A DNA stretch of 64,000 nt from Oscillospiraceae bacterium (GTDB taxonomy: Bacteria > Bacillota > Clostridia > Oscillospirales > Ruminococcaceae), in assembly GCA_017432285.1 (NCBI GenBank), contig JAFRJM010000012.1:1-64000 (forward strand), in the 5' to 3' direction. Shown one piece after another: positions 31,280 to 40,673 of this stretch (position 1 is the stretch's first letter; each line of letters opens with the position of its first letter). The notes below the pieces were generated by a model. The model saw only the letters and a program-made list of their open reading frames with translations. It was not told where the DNA came from and made no database searches. The position numbers were made by a program, and so were the translations under genes.

Positions 31280-32562
31280 GAAAGCTTATCTGCATCATTT
31301 TGACTCTCTGCATGGTAATGTCGATGACAGCTTGCGGCGAGAAAAAACAGGAAGAGCCCGCCGGGTTCAAGCCGGCTCTCGATACAGACACAAGCTGCAG
31401 CATTACTATAGTCGGAAGTTATGATAACTTCGAAGCTTTGGAAGCAGAGTTTGACAGATTCAATGAGATGTATCCGAATGTGGAGCTCAGCTATGTGAAA
31501 CTGGATGACTACAACAACATTCTGGGCACAGTGCTTAACAGCAATGACAAACCAAACATCTTTTTCTCCTATACCTGGATGATGGGAAACGAAAAATATG
31601 ATTCGGTTGTTGCTCATATGGAAGATCTTTCGGACTCAGCACTTGCATTGAATTTGGACTGCATCCGTCCGGGTCTTATCAACCACGATGCGCAAGGCAA
31701 TGTGCTGATGGTCCCGGTCTTCTCTAGATCATATGGCATGATGATAAACAATGACCTGTTTGAGAAAGAAGGAATCAGCGTCCCTTCAACATTGTCAGAG
31801 TTGTTAGCCGTATGCGAAGAGTTCAAGAGCAAGGGATATTCGAACCCAATGATGGGATACAGTCTCAAATCGTCCAGCTGTTTCATGAACACGATCGCTT
31901 ATCCGATGTTTGTTGCCACTCTTGCTGACAATCCGGAAGCGCTTAAGCTTGCCAATGATCTGGATCCCGCTGCCGGAGAATATATGCGTCCGGCATTGGA
32001 AATAGTAGAGCAACTGATCCAGAATGGCTGTTTTGATATAACGGAATGCGATAAGATCGAGGACAACTATACCCAGGTTATCCTGCGCTTCTTTGAAGGC
32101 GATGTGCCTATGATGGTCTGTGCCGGTGATACAGTGTCAGGAACGAAGAAGAGGGAAAGCCAGTCAGAGGCATTTACAAAAACTCCTTTCAGTTACTCAT
32201 TCGCGCCGATCCCGTTGACTGAAGACGGAGGATATTTCATAGACAGTCCTTCTATACAATTCTCAGTCAATAAGAACTGCGATAATCTGGATATGACAAA
32301 CGAATTCATGAGGTTCCTGATATCGAAGGATGAGCTGAACGAGATGGCTTCAATAAAGCGCCTCGTAACACCGACCAATGATTTGTCATTCGACTCTGTC
32401 TATGCTCCCTTCGGTCAGGTACCTTCAGACCGTACCTTCTCTCCGGAAGTGCTCGGCATCAAGGATGCACTCACGGTTCAGATACGTGTTGCAGCGTTCC
32501 AGGTCGGAAAAGGGGAGATCACTATTGATGAAGCTGTCAAAATGTATGGTAGCTTTGAGTGA
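31276..32562 (+). CDS. extracellular solute-binding lipoprotein (family 1-like)
   Basis: A 428-residue lipoprotein with a lipobox (SMTAC, Cys at about 20) and the fold signs of ABC-type sugar or oligosaccharide binding proteins: [26 protein letters not shown] at the mature N terminus, [22 protein letters not shown], and FINSPSIQF-like [14 protein letters not shown]. No ABC permease or ATPase gene lies nearby; instead the gene overlaps the hybrid kinase by 4 bases. I infer it works as a ligand receptor for that kinase rather than for uptake, though it might serve a permease elsewhere. Confidence 0.85.
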   Translation: MRKLICIILTLCMVMSMTACGEKKQEEPAGFKPALDTDTSCSITIVGSYDNFEALEAEFDRFNEMYPNVELSYVKLDDYNNILGTVLNSNDKPNIFFSYTWMMGNEKYDSVVAHMEDLSDSALALNLDCIRPGLINHDAQGNVLMVPVFSRSYGMMINNDLFEKEGISVPSTLSELLAVCEEFKSKGYSNPMMGYSLKSSSCFMNTIAYPMFVATLADNPEALKLANDLDPAAGEYMRPALEIVEQLIQNGCFDITECDKIEDNYTQVILRFFEGDVPMMVCAGDTVSGTKKRESQSEAFTKTPFSYSFAPIPLTEDGGYFIDSPSIQFSVNKNCDNLDMTNEFMRFLISKDELNEMASIKRLVTPTNDLSFDSVYAPFGQVPSDRTFSPEVLGIKDALTVQIRVAAFQVGKGEITIDEAVKMYGSFE

Positions 32563-32847
32563 ATTACAGTTTATCGGCACTAAAAAATTAGGAACGATTA
32601 TTGTATTTTTAAAATATTGATTGACAGAGATAGCTAAGGGTGTTTCTCATATCATGCTCCATATTTATTCTATTTATTTATGAACATTAAGCGTCATCTC
32701 CATCCGGCTCTTTGCAGATATATATTAGAGGAACAATGTCTCCGCTGTCTTTTGCCTGACAAGACAAGATGACAAGTATACTTTAGTATCCTGCCGGTCC
32801 GCGTTTTCCGATGATTTAAATAAGAAAAAAAGAAAGGACATAATACA
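32563..32847. other. 285-bp AT-rich gap
   Basis: No gene, terminator or clear promoter was found. The stretch is AT-rich and precedes a 50-codon ORF that looks like the start of a truncated sensor protein. Confidence 0.5.
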
Positions 32848-33000
32848 ATGTTTGAGAATATGCTGAAAAAGAACAGCCTGATCCTTAAGCTGGTGATGTT
32901 TTTTGTGACAGCGTTGTTCCTGTCTTGGTGCACGTTCCTTTCACTCCAGGCTCTGGACGAAGCGAACCGGGAAGCAGCCGAGCGCGTAAAGGAAGCTTAG
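32848..33000 (+). CDS. 50-residue membrane ORF, possible truncated sensor protein
   Basis: An ATG at 32848 with AAAGGA 9 bases upstream opens a 50-codon frame: a short basic start (MFENMLKKN), one hydrophobic helix (ILKLVMFFVTALFLSWCTFL), then the start of a charged helix (LDEANREAAERVKEA) and a TAG stop. This is exactly how transmembrane sensor kinases and chemoreceptors begin. Downstream DNA does not continue the frame, and a terminator hairpin follows almost at once. It is either a real small membrane protein or the 5' stump of a deleted sensor gene. The good ribosome binding site means it is probably still translated. Confidence 0.45.
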   Translation: MFENMLKKNSLILKLVMFFVTALFLSWCTFLSLQALDEANREAAERVKEA

Positions 33001-33006
33001 AATTCG

Positions 33007-33054
33007 CTGCCGTATCTCATCTGGCAACTGCAGGTGACTTGCGGCAGTTTTTTT
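33007..33054 (+). terminator. terminator after the 50-residue ORF
   Basis: CTGCCG can pair with CGGCAG, or AACTGC with GCAGTT just inside, directly before a run of seven T. Confidence 0.6.
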
Positions 33055-33214
33055 GCTGGCAAAAGTCATGGAAGAGTATGCAATCTGCAGCATGTGTGAT
33101 ATCTTAATATGTGTTGTGTGTACCTAATTGCAAGGTACAGTTGCTGATTCCGAAAGCCTTATAGAAAGGATGCGGGATCCCGGCAAAGTAAAGAGGAAAG
33201 AAGGAAAAGAGAAG

Positions 33215-33616
33215 ATGTTTTTCGAAAAAGCAAAGAAATTGCTGACGTATCTCACGAACGAATTCATGATTTTCTTGGAGTATCCGCTGGATTATATTGA
33301 AGAGTTCGGAGATGAGATGAAAAAACTCGATACCACGGATAAGATCATCAAGATCGGTAAGCTTCTTATTGGTATATTCCTGCTTACGCAGCTTGTGTTC
33401 GGGATGATATTTGCTGTCATCCTCTGCCTGTCGCTGAGTGATAACGGGAGCGGCAGGTCAGTCGCAGAAGATCTGTACACCAGAGAGCTGAAATCAGCAA
33501 AAGCAGATGCCGAGAGCAGAGCCAGATCCGGGCAGGGATCCTGGTCTGAGGTGGCGGACATCGAACAGGAGATCCGTAACAATACACTGGTGAAGGAGGA
33601 TCATTTCGATGATTGA
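33215..33616 (+). CDS. unknown membrane protein with coiled tail
   Basis: A 133-residue protein if started at the ATG at 33215 (MFFEKAKKLLTYL), which follows an AAGGAA-type site; an upstream in-frame start at 33128 would add an unlikely basic leader. An amphipathic N-terminal part precedes one long hydrophobic segment (IGIFLLTQLVFGMIFAVILCLSL), then a charged tail of about 50 residues. The family is not recognised. It overlaps the next small membrane gene by 8 bases, so the two probably act together. Confidence 0.6.
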   Translation: MFFEKAKKLLTYLTNEFMIFLEYPLDYIEEFGDEMKKLDTTDKIIKIGKLLIGIFLLTQLVFGMIFAVILCLSLSDNGSGRSVAEDLYTRELKSAKADAESRARSGQGSWSEVADIEQEIRNNTLVKEDHFDD

Positions 33617-33866
33617 CAGGAATATTAGAGATACACGTTCTGAAGAAGAAGCCAAAAGAGCCAAGAAACAGGGATGGATCACTGTAGGCATATTTATCGT
33701 GATCTGGATCATCATCAACAGGATACAGAGCTTTATCATCAAATTGCTGACACCTGTCGGACTTCCCATAGCGTTGTTTTTTGCCAGGGTGATAGGGATT
33801 GGACTGGCGGTATTTATTCTGCTTGTACTGTACAGGTATTCAAAAAAGAGACACGAGATCGAGTGA
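33609..33866 (+). CDS. small two-helix membrane protein
   Basis: An 85-residue protein: charged start (NIRDTRSEEEAKRAKKQ), two hydrophobic helices (WITVGIFIVIWIIINRI; IALFFARVIGIGLAVFILLVLY) and a basic end. An AAGGAGG site sits within the end of the previous gene, which it overlaps. Function unknown; the coupling suggests a two-component membrane unit. Confidence 0.65.
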   Translation: MIDRNIRDTRSEEEAKRAKKQGWITVGIFIVIWIIINRIQSFIIKLLTPVGLPIALFFARVIGIGLAVFILLVLYRYSKKRHEIE

Positions 33867-33932
33867 TAAGGTACCGAAAGACAGAGGCTCACGATCAAGT
33901 AACATCACTGAGATGTCTGGGAAAATGCTGCC

Positions 33933-34838
33933 ATGCAAACTATAAAAGACAACTACATATATAAATTCTCAGGAGGCAATGAACCTGTAGCTCATGCTTC
34001 AAACGGAGAGACACTGAGGTTCCTCACCAGAGACTGCTTCAACTGCCAGATAACGTCGGAAGAGCAGACTATGGAGACCATAGACTACGAGGCATGCAAT
34101 CCGGCAACCGGTCCTGTCTATGTAGACGGTGCAGAACCGGGGGATGTTCTCGCGGTAGATATACTGGAGATAACAGTGGCAGATCACGGCGTTGTAGCTA
34201 CGGTGAAAGGCTTCGGCATCCTTTCCGAACTGGGTGTAAGCAGGACCAGGATCGTTGAGGTTAAAGACGGTCAAGTCTTTTTCAACGAAGTCACATTTCC
34301 TGCCGTCCCTATGATAGGTGTCATCGGAACAGCTCCATCAGACAGATCTGTCATCACCGGCTATTCATTTGAGTGCGGCGGAAACATGGACAGCAGGAAG
34401 ATAACGAAAGGTACAACGGTGTACCTCCCGGTGCGTGTTCCCGGAGGCCTTCTCTCCATGGGGGATGTCCATGCAGTTATGGGCGACGGCGAAGTGTGCG
34501 AGACAGGAGTCGAGATAAATGCTGATATTCAGGTCCGCGTGCGTATCATCAAGGACTTTGAGCTCAATTGGCCCGTTACCGAAAATGAAGACGCGTGGTT
34601 CGTAAACACGAACGGGGTGGACTGCAATCAGGCGATAGAGAGAGGATACAGAGAACTGCTGAGGCTCATATCCGATGCATACGGATGGGACAACACGGAC
34701 AGCACGATGTACATGTCGCTTCAGGCGCTGGTCGAGGCAAACCAGGCGGTGCTTGGACTCAATTATCTGGATGAAAAAGGGCCTACGTTCCGTGTCGGTG
34801 TTCCGAAACTTGCTTCCAAACCTAGGCTTATACCTTAA
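33933..34838 (+). CDS. acetamidase/formamidase family protein
   Basis: A 301-residue member of the FmdA/AmdA family, which hydrolyses formamide or acetamide to ammonia and the acid. Typical segments are FDCFNCQ-like RDCFNCQITSEE, ATGPVYVDGAEPGDVLAVDILEI, the PAVPMIGVIGTAP and GGNMDSRKI stretches, and GGLLSMGDVHAVMGDGEVCETGVEI. It is cytoplasmic and stands alone with its own terminator. It could release ammonia for the glutamine synthetase operon, but the substrate is unproven. Confidence 0.9.
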   Translation: MQTIKDNYIYKFSGGNEPVAHASNGETLRFLTRDCFNCQITSEEQTMETIDYEACNPATGPVYVDGAEPGDVLAVDILEITVADHGVVATVKGFGILSELGVSRTRIVEVKDGQVFFNEVTFPAVPMIGVIGTAPSDRSVITGYSFECGGNMDSRKITKGTTVYLPVRVPGGLLSMGDVHAVMGDGEVCETGVEINADIQVRVRIIKDFELNWPVTENEDAWFVNTNGVDCNQAIERGYRELLRLISDAYGWDNTDSTMYMSLQALVEANQAVLGLNYLDEKGPTFRVGVPKLASKPRLIP

Positions 34839-34853
34839 TGCAACTACAAATCA

Positions 34854-34880
34854 ACGGAGATCCTGGATCTCCGTTTTTTG
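34854..34880 (+). terminator. terminator after the formamidase-family gene
   Basis: A perfect 9-bp stem (ACGGAGATC with GATCTCCGT), CTG loop, and six T. Confidence 0.88.
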
Positions 34881-34974
34881 TTTTGTCTGTGCGGAACCAA
34901 CTGGCGTGAAACAGGATATCGATTTATAATTAAATAAGTTTCAACAGACTGTGTACAGAAAGGATCAGAAGGAC

Positions 34975-35736
34975 ATGGAATTCAGAAAAGTGTTTGATCT
35001 GATCCCGGAGCAGTTCGACAGATACAGACCGAGATACAGTCAGGAGCTGTTCGATTATCTTATTCAGTATACGGATCTCGGCCCGGACAAGAGCGTGCTG
35101 GAGATGGGGCCAGGGACCGGACAGGCAACCGATCCCATACTGCAGACAGGTTGCGACTACAACGCGATAGAGCTCGGCGAGCATCTCTACGCAAAGATGC
35201 TGGAGAAGTATGGAGGGTTCTCCAATTTCCACATCGTAAACGATGATTTCATCACACATGATTTCGGACAGCAGAGATTCGATCTGATTTATTCAGCGGC
35301 GACAATTCAGTGGATACCTGAGGATATCGCTTTCTCCAAGACGTTCGAGCTGCTTAACCCGGGCGGGACTCTGGCCATGATGCTGACAGTAGGGGATTAC
35401 AAGTCTCCTAATGAGGCCTTGTACGCAAAGATTCAGAACATCTATGATCTGTATTTCAAACCGGATACCCCGTATACACACGGGAAGTTCAGATATGATA
35501 GTGCTCCGGAATACGGCTATGTGGATCTCGAGAGACACGATTTCCATGGAAGACGCGTGATGGGGACAGATGAGTATATAGCTTTCTGCGGGACACACTG
35601 TGATCATCTTGTCATACCTGAGCCGTACAAGACACTGTTCTTTGATGGACTCAGGACTGTTGTTGAAGAGAACGGTGGGGAAGTCGTATTTGATGACACC
35701 TATGTCCTGTACCTGACAAGAAAGCCTGTTAACTAG
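34975..35736 (+). CDS. class I SAM-dependent methyltransferase
   Basis: A 253-residue methyltransferase. Motif I is VLEMGPGTGQATDPIL, followed by an acidic residue in AIELGEHLY, and motif IV-like FDLIYSAATIQWIPEDIAF. The start FDLIPEQFDRYRPRYSQELFD is common in UbiE-like or Tam-like small-molecule methyltransferases. I choose the ATG at 34975 with AAAGGA 10 bases upstream; a GTG at 34951 is also possible. The substrate is unknown. It seems to be a single gene. Confidence 0.87.
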   Translation: MEFRKVFDLIPEQFDRYRPRYSQELFDYLIQYTDLGPDKSVLEMGPGTGQATDPILQTGCDYNAIELGEHLYAKMLEKYGGFSNFHIVNDDFITHDFGQQRFDLIYSAATIQWIPEDIAFSKTFELLNPGGTLAMMLTVGDYKSPNEALYAKIQNIYDLYFKPDTPYTHGKFRYDSAPEYGYVDLERHDFHGRRVMGTDEYIAFCGTHCDHLVIPEPYKTLFFDGLRTVVEENGGEVVFDDTYVLYLTRKPVN

Positions 35737-35785
35737 TTTTTGTTTTTTTAATATATCAATCACGGATCAAAAAAGGGGAAACAAA

Positions 35786-37741
35786 ATGAAAGACAAGAAG
35801 AAGGCGAACCTTATCGTCTGTGCGCTATGCGTCCTTCTGGCTACTGTATTCATGTTCCTTGCGGACGGCATACAGAGGAACCACGGGACCATAGAGATAA
35901 TCGACGGTACTATCCCGGCGGAGGACGGATATCTTACATACAAGATGTACAAGCCGGTGACTGCGCTGGAGAGCGTAAAGGCTCCTGCCGTATTGCTGCT
36001 GCATGGCTATCAGAACGACCATGAAACATGCGCGGCATACGCCATAGAGCTGGCAAGAAGAGGAGCTGTAGTGCTGTGCCTGGACGAATACGGTCACGGC
36101 GCAAGTTCTGTCGGACTTCTCAGAAGAGGTTATGTGAACCATGTCGTCAAAGTAAACTACGGCAATGACTCTGAAGCGGAAGGAACGTACAAGAAGATCG
36201 GCGGATCCAAGAGATACAGGATACTCATGAACTTCTCCAACCTGTCATTCTTCAACGATCACTATTCAAAGGATGATGCGGGCAACGCGATCCTGGATTC
36301 ATCCTGCGGCGGATCCATCGCATATAAATATCTGTCCACGCTCCCGTATGTTGACTCGAGCCGTATGGCTGTGAGCGGACACTCTATGGGAACATGGTCC
36401 AGCTGGTCCGTAGCAGCTGACTATGCCGGAACCGATATTCAGCCCAAAGCGATAGTGCTGCAGTGCGGCGAACTGTTCACGGACGATGTCTATAATTCAG
36501 ACAAGATCAAGTTCAGCAACGTTCTCCTGCTCCAGGCGAAGTACGATGAGTTCTCCTACTTCAGGGATTACCAGAAAACAGTAGGGGACAACCTGCTCAA
36601 ATCCGACCTGAGGACCTCGTTCCTCGGAACTACTGCAGCAGAGGCTGAATGGAACAAGACCTACGGCAGTTTTGATGACGGCAGCGCCAGAAGGATGGAA
36701 CTGCTGTACACGAACCACCGTCTCACCACGCACCACCTCGGCGGTCTTGCGGTAGCTATGGACTGGTTCGACAAGGCGATAGATCTTCCTGTCAAGCTTG
36801 CCGATACTGATCTGGTGGCGAAGGGCAAGGAGTATCTGGTGCTCGGCGCCATGCTGCTCATCCTCGCGAGCCTGTTCCCGCTCATGAACCTGCTTCTTGA
36901 GACTCCGTTCTTCAGCGGCGTAAAGCAGGAGTTCCCGTCTAAAGAATCGATGACGACAAAGAAGGGCTGGACAAAGGGGGCTCTCATTACGATACTTCTG
37001 TCCGGACTGACGTTCCCGTTTATGACACAGCTCGGCCACGCGCTCCTTCCTCTTCCGGAAGGCGTATTCCGCATGACTGTGGGCAACGGATTCCTCGGCT
37101 GGTATCTGCTGCTTATAATCGTGATGCTGATCACCGGAGCTATCACAAGGAAGAATCTGAAGAAGAGCGGCCTCACTATAGAGCAGATAGACTGGAGCGT
37201 ATTCTTCAAATCACTGCTTCTAGCGCTCGTTCTTATGGTGTACATGTACATAGTGAACCTGATCTACTGCTGGCTCTTTGATCTGGATCTCAGATTCATC
37301 TGGCCGTTCTTCAGACCGTTCACTGCAAAGAGGTTCCTGCAGTTCCTGGTCTATATCCCGGTATTCATCATCTTCTATCTGCTGAACAACAGCAAGATAA
37401 TGAGAGATCTGAGGACAGACGCAACATATGAAGAAGGAACGAAAGGATTCCTTAAGAACTGGCTGAACAACTTCCTGCTAATGGCAGGCGGTGTCCTGAT
37501 AATCGTCCTTATAGAGTACATCCCGTTCTTCGCCAATATAGGACCCGGAGCGGACGTCCTGTTCGGATCCACATTTGGCGGTCCGTTCATGTCCATCCTT
37601 ATCCTGTTCGTGCCGCAGGTCATGTTCTTCTCTATCCTGTGTACATACGCGTACAGGAAGACCGGAAGGGCGTACACCGGAGCGTGCCTGGCTGCTATGC
37701 TTGCATGCTGGATAGTGACCGGAGGTTCTTCGATCCTGTAA
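35786..37741 (+). CDS. alpha/beta hydrolase fused to a polytopic membrane domain
   Basis: A 651-residue protein. An N-terminal signal anchor (about 8-27) leads to an alpha/beta hydrolase domain (about 45-335): LLLHGYQNDHETCAAYA for the oxyanion region, Ser200 in SGHSMGTWS as nucleophile, AKYDEFSYF for the acid and TNHRLTTHHL for the His. The last 300 residues hold about seven to eight hydrophobic helices. If the anchor is not cleaved the hydrolase lies outside the membrane. Substrates could be lipids or peptides, but this is not shown. A terminator follows. Confidence 0.82.
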   Translation: MKDKKKANLIVCALCVLLATVFMFLADGIQRNHGTIEIIDGTIPAEDGYLTYKMYKPVTALESVKAPAVLLLHGYQNDHETCAAYAIELARRGAVVLCLDEYGHGASSVGLLRRGYVNHVVKVNYGNDSEAEGTYKKIGGSKRYRILMNFSNLSFFNDHYSKDDAGNAILDSSCGGSIAYKYLSTLPYVDSSRMAVSGHSMGTWSSWSVAADYAGTDIQPKAIVLQCGELFTDDVYNSDKIKFSNVLLLQAKYDEFSYFRDYQKTVGDNLLKSDLRTSFLGTTAAEAEWNKTYGSFDDGSARRMELLYTNHRLTTHHLGGLAVAMDWFDKAIDLPVKLADTDLVAKGKEYLVLGAMLLILASLFPLMNLLLETPFFSGVKQEFPSKESMTTKKGWTKGALITILLSGLTFPFMTQLGHALLPLPEGVFRMTVGNGFLGWYLLLIIVMLITGAITRKNLKKSGLTIEQIDWSVFFKSLLLALVLMVYMYIVNLIYCWLFDLDLRFIWPFFRPFTAKRFLQFLVYIPVFIIFYLLNNSKIMRDLRTDATYEEGTKGFLKNWLNNFLLMAGGVLIIVLIEYIPFFANIGPGADVLFGSTFGGPFMSILILFVPQVMFFSILCTYAYRKTGRAYTGACLAAMLACWIVTGGSSIL

Positions 37742-37790
37742 GGATCTGATTTCCGGGAAAAGCTTCTTAAATATATATTTAATATTGCTT

Positions 37791-37826
37791 GCCAGAGTAT
37801 ATAATTATGATATACTCTGGCTTTTT
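37791..37826 (+). terminator. terminator after the membrane hydrolase
   Basis: A perfect 12-bp stem (GCCAGAGTATAT with ATATACTCTGGC), a 7-base loop and TTTTT. The next gene starts only 24 bases later. Confidence 0.88.
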
Positions 37827-37849
37827 ATGGCCTGCTTTCAGGAGTTCTG

Positions 37850-40654
37850 ATGAAGGAAAAGAAGAAAATCAGTTTTTTACACGCTGTTGCTGTTGAGATA
37901 CTCATCCTGACAGTGATCTGTGCTCTGCTGTTCTGGGCAGAGACGCAGGTCACTGAGCGCGCTACTGAGAAAAAGCTCAGAGAAAGAGCAGAGAGCATCT
38001 CCGAGTCGTTCATGACCAGCTACAGAGAACTCCACGGCATAACGGACAGATACAAAGAAGATATCCAGGCAAGAGCGGACAGCCTTGCGTTCCTGATAGA
38101 CCACAGCGATGAGATAGATGCAGACAACATTATGTCGCTGTGCGGTGTATATGATGTGGATGCCCTGTATCTCGTCGATTCGGAGGAGGATATCCCTGAT
38201 ACCGTTGTGAATACTGAAGCGTACGCGGCAGAAACTGCGGACGGTCGTCTGGCAGTGGTTTTCAAGAATGTTGAAGAACAGGAAGAGATACTTGCACAGT
38301 TTGAGGACAACAACGCATTCCGCGGTTACAGCAGTGCGACTTCCGATCTGTATTTTATATTCCATAACAAGAACCATTACATCATGGTATGGCCTGAGGA
38401 GTATGGAGACTATGTCTTCACCAAGGTGGAGGATGTTGGGATAGATGCCGATGAGCTGAACTACGAAAAAGGAAAATGGATCAGGATACTCGGAGAGAGA
38501 TATTATGCTGTCAGTGTTCTGGATGAGGAAAACTCGCTGACCACGGTATGTACGGTATCTTACTCAGATATAACGAAGAACAGCCGCATCGCAGTGGGAA
38601 TACTGTTTGCGGTCATAGCACTTATATTCACGACTCTGGTTACTTTCAGCTATTTCGCCAGACAGGAAGAGCAGCACGCAGAAGGAGACGGTGCGGGAGC
38701 ATACTCAAGAGATATCGTCAAGCGCAAAATGAAGATATATGTCATGACAGGGCTTGCGCTGATTGCGATGTTGGCTTATTATGTCCAGTCTCTCTATGCA
38801 CTGTCTCTCAACTCATTGGAGACTTCAGAGGCCAAGATCAACGTCCAGTCGACCCTGGAGAGCTCAGATTCCAAAAAAGAGGCTATTGAGAAGGTCTATG
38901 ACCGTCAATATCTGGCTGTTGCGCGGATAGTTTCACATATTCTGTCCAGACAGCCCGAACTCCGGACACAGGAGGACCTCGCCGCTCTTTCCGGGATATT
39001 CGGAACAGACTACATAATGCTGTTTGATGCAGAAGGCAAGGAAACGGTGTCCGATTCGGTGATCTTCGGATTTGAGATATCTGACGACCCCGAAGCTCAG
39101 TCATATGCTTTCAATGCTCTGAAGTACGGCGTTCAGTACATAATACAGGAAGCTCAGGAGAACGAGCTCACCGGTGAACACAGCAAGTATATCGGCGTTT
39201 CTATGCAGAACAGGGAAGGCGAGTATGACGGCTTCCTTCAGGTGTGCATTTCCCCGGATGACCTGGAAAAGGTGCTGGAGGAAGTGGATCTTGAAAACAT
39301 CCTGAACAGCAGGGTCTCCGGATCTGAAAACGAGCTCCTTGCGATAGATAAGGATACCGGAAACATAATCTGCTATACAAAGGACAGTTCTCTGGAAGGC
39401 CAGTCCGTATATGATCTCGGTATGACATCGGAACAGATCACAAGCAATTATCTCGGATATATCAGGCTGGGCGATGAAAAGCTCTTCGCGGACTCCTTCG
39501 AAGCAGCCGGATACTATATGTACATGGTGATAAGCAGGGCCGTCCTTTACAGCGGCCGTCCAACTATGACGGTGTTCACGGTCCTTGTCTGTTTCTTTGG
39601 CATAGGCCTCTATACATACTGGTTCAGAAACAAGAGCGTCAGGGACAAAGTGACAGATCCGGAAAATGATCCGTATCTTGAGGTCACTACCGCTGACGGC
39701 ACACAGAAGAAGGCCCTGAACATTGTGTCCCGCGTATACCATATCCGGGTAGAATGGGATAACCTGACGCCTGAGGAGAAGACTCTCGGAATGATCCGGC
39801 TCGTATTCCTGCTCATAGGGATGTCGATGGCCGTTGCGTACATGATGAGAAATGTGCTTTACACGGAAGATACCATCTTCGGCTTTATCACGGGCAACAG
39901 GTGGAACAAGGGATTCAACGTGTTCGCCATCACCAATGTGCTGATATTCCTATCCATGTTCATCCTCGTGATGTCGGTAGTGGGAGCTTTGATGGATATG
40001 CTGGTGTCGGTGTCCAGTCCCAAAACGGAAACGGTGATGCGCCTCACGCGCAGTTTCATAAAATATATCGGAGTTATCGGCGCCATTTATTACTGCCTGA
40101 GTCTGTTCGGCTTCGATTCCAGATCGCTTCTGGCATCTGCCGGTATCATGACGCTTATCATAGGTCTCGGTGCGCAGGATCTCATAACGGATATCCTTGC
40201 AGGCCTGTTTATCATCTTTGAGAATGAGTTCCAGGTAGGAGACATAATCGAAGTCGCAGGGTTCAAAGGCAGGGTGATAGAGATAGGCATCCGCACTACT
40301 AGACTCGTGAACACCAAGCAGGACGTAAAGTCGGTGAACAACAGGAACCTCACCAGAATAGTCAACAAGACAAGAAGAAACTCCAACTGTGACGTTCTTA
40401 TCTCTGTCGGCTTCGATCAGGATATAAACGCAATTGAGGCGATGCTGAAAGAAGAGCTCCCAAAGGTAGCAGAAAAATGCCCGTACATCATTTCAGGGCC
40501 GACATACGGCGGTGTTGATGACATCTCCGGCGGCGATATGGTGCTTTCCATACGGGCGGAATGTCTTGAGAGCAGAAAGTTTGAAGTTCGCACTGCCATC
40601 AACAAGGAGATAAAGGAACTGTTCGATCAATACGGATTTAAATTAGGCGGCTGA
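37850..40654 (+). CDS. large MscS-family channel with two predicted extracellular regions
   Basis: A 934-residue protein. A first helix (about 8-28) and a second (about 240-268) flank an extracellular region of about 210 residues; a third helix (about 300-322) and a fourth (about 562-585) flank another of about 240. Further helices lead to the MscS core at the C terminus: pore helix SAGIMTLIIGLGAQDLITDI, then the beta domain FIIFENEFQVGDIIEVAGFKG and IGIRTTRLVN. MscS-like channels release solutes on membrane tension. The tandem outer domains suggest ligand-modulated gating. It is followed within 20 bases by a CDF transporter gene. Confidence 0.85.
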   Translation: MKEKKKISFLHAVAVEILILTVICALLFWAETQVTERATEKKLRERAESISESFMTSYRELHGITDRYKEDIQARADSLAFLIDHSDEIDADNIMSLCGVYDVDALYLVDSEEDIPDTVVNTEAYAAETADGRLAVVFKNVEEQEEILAQFEDNNAFRGYSSATSDLYFIFHNKNHYIMVWPEEYGDYVFTKVEDVGIDADELNYEKGKWIRILGERYYAVSVLDEENSLTTVCTVSYSDITKNSRIAVGILFAVIALIFTTLVTFSYFARQEEQHAEGDGAGAYSRDIVKRKMKIYVMTGLALIAMLAYYVQSLYALSLNSLETSEAKINVQSTLESSDSKKEAIEKVYDRQYLAVARIVSHILSRQPELRTQEDLAALSGIFGTDYIMLFDAEGKETVSDSVIFGFEISDDPEAQSYAFNALKYGVQYIIQEAQENELTGEHSKYIGVSMQNREGEYDGFLQVCISPDDLEKVLEEVDLENILNSRVSGSENELLAIDKDTGNIICYTKDSSLEGQSVYDLGMTSEQITSNYLGYIRLGDEKLFADSFEAAGYYMYMVISRAVLYSGRPTMTVFTVLVCFFGIGLYTYWFRNKSVRDKVTDPENDPYLEVTTADGTQKKALNIVSRVYHIRVEWDNLTPEEKTLGMIRLVFLLIGMSMAVAYMMRNVLYTEDTIFGFITGNRWNKGFNVFAITNVLIFLSMFILVMSVVGALMDMLVSVSSPKTETVMRLTRSFIKYIGVIGAIYYCLSLFGFDSRSLLASAGIMTLIIGLGAQDLITDILAGLFIIFENEFQVGDIIEVAGFKGRVIEIGIRTTRLVNTKQDVKSVNNRNLTRIVNKTRRNSNCDVLISVGFDQDINAIEAMLKEELPKVAEKCPYIISGPTYGGVDDISGGDMVLSIRAECLESRKFEVRTAINKEIKELFDQYGFKLGG

Positions 40655-40673
40655 TCCGCAAAAAGGAGAATCG

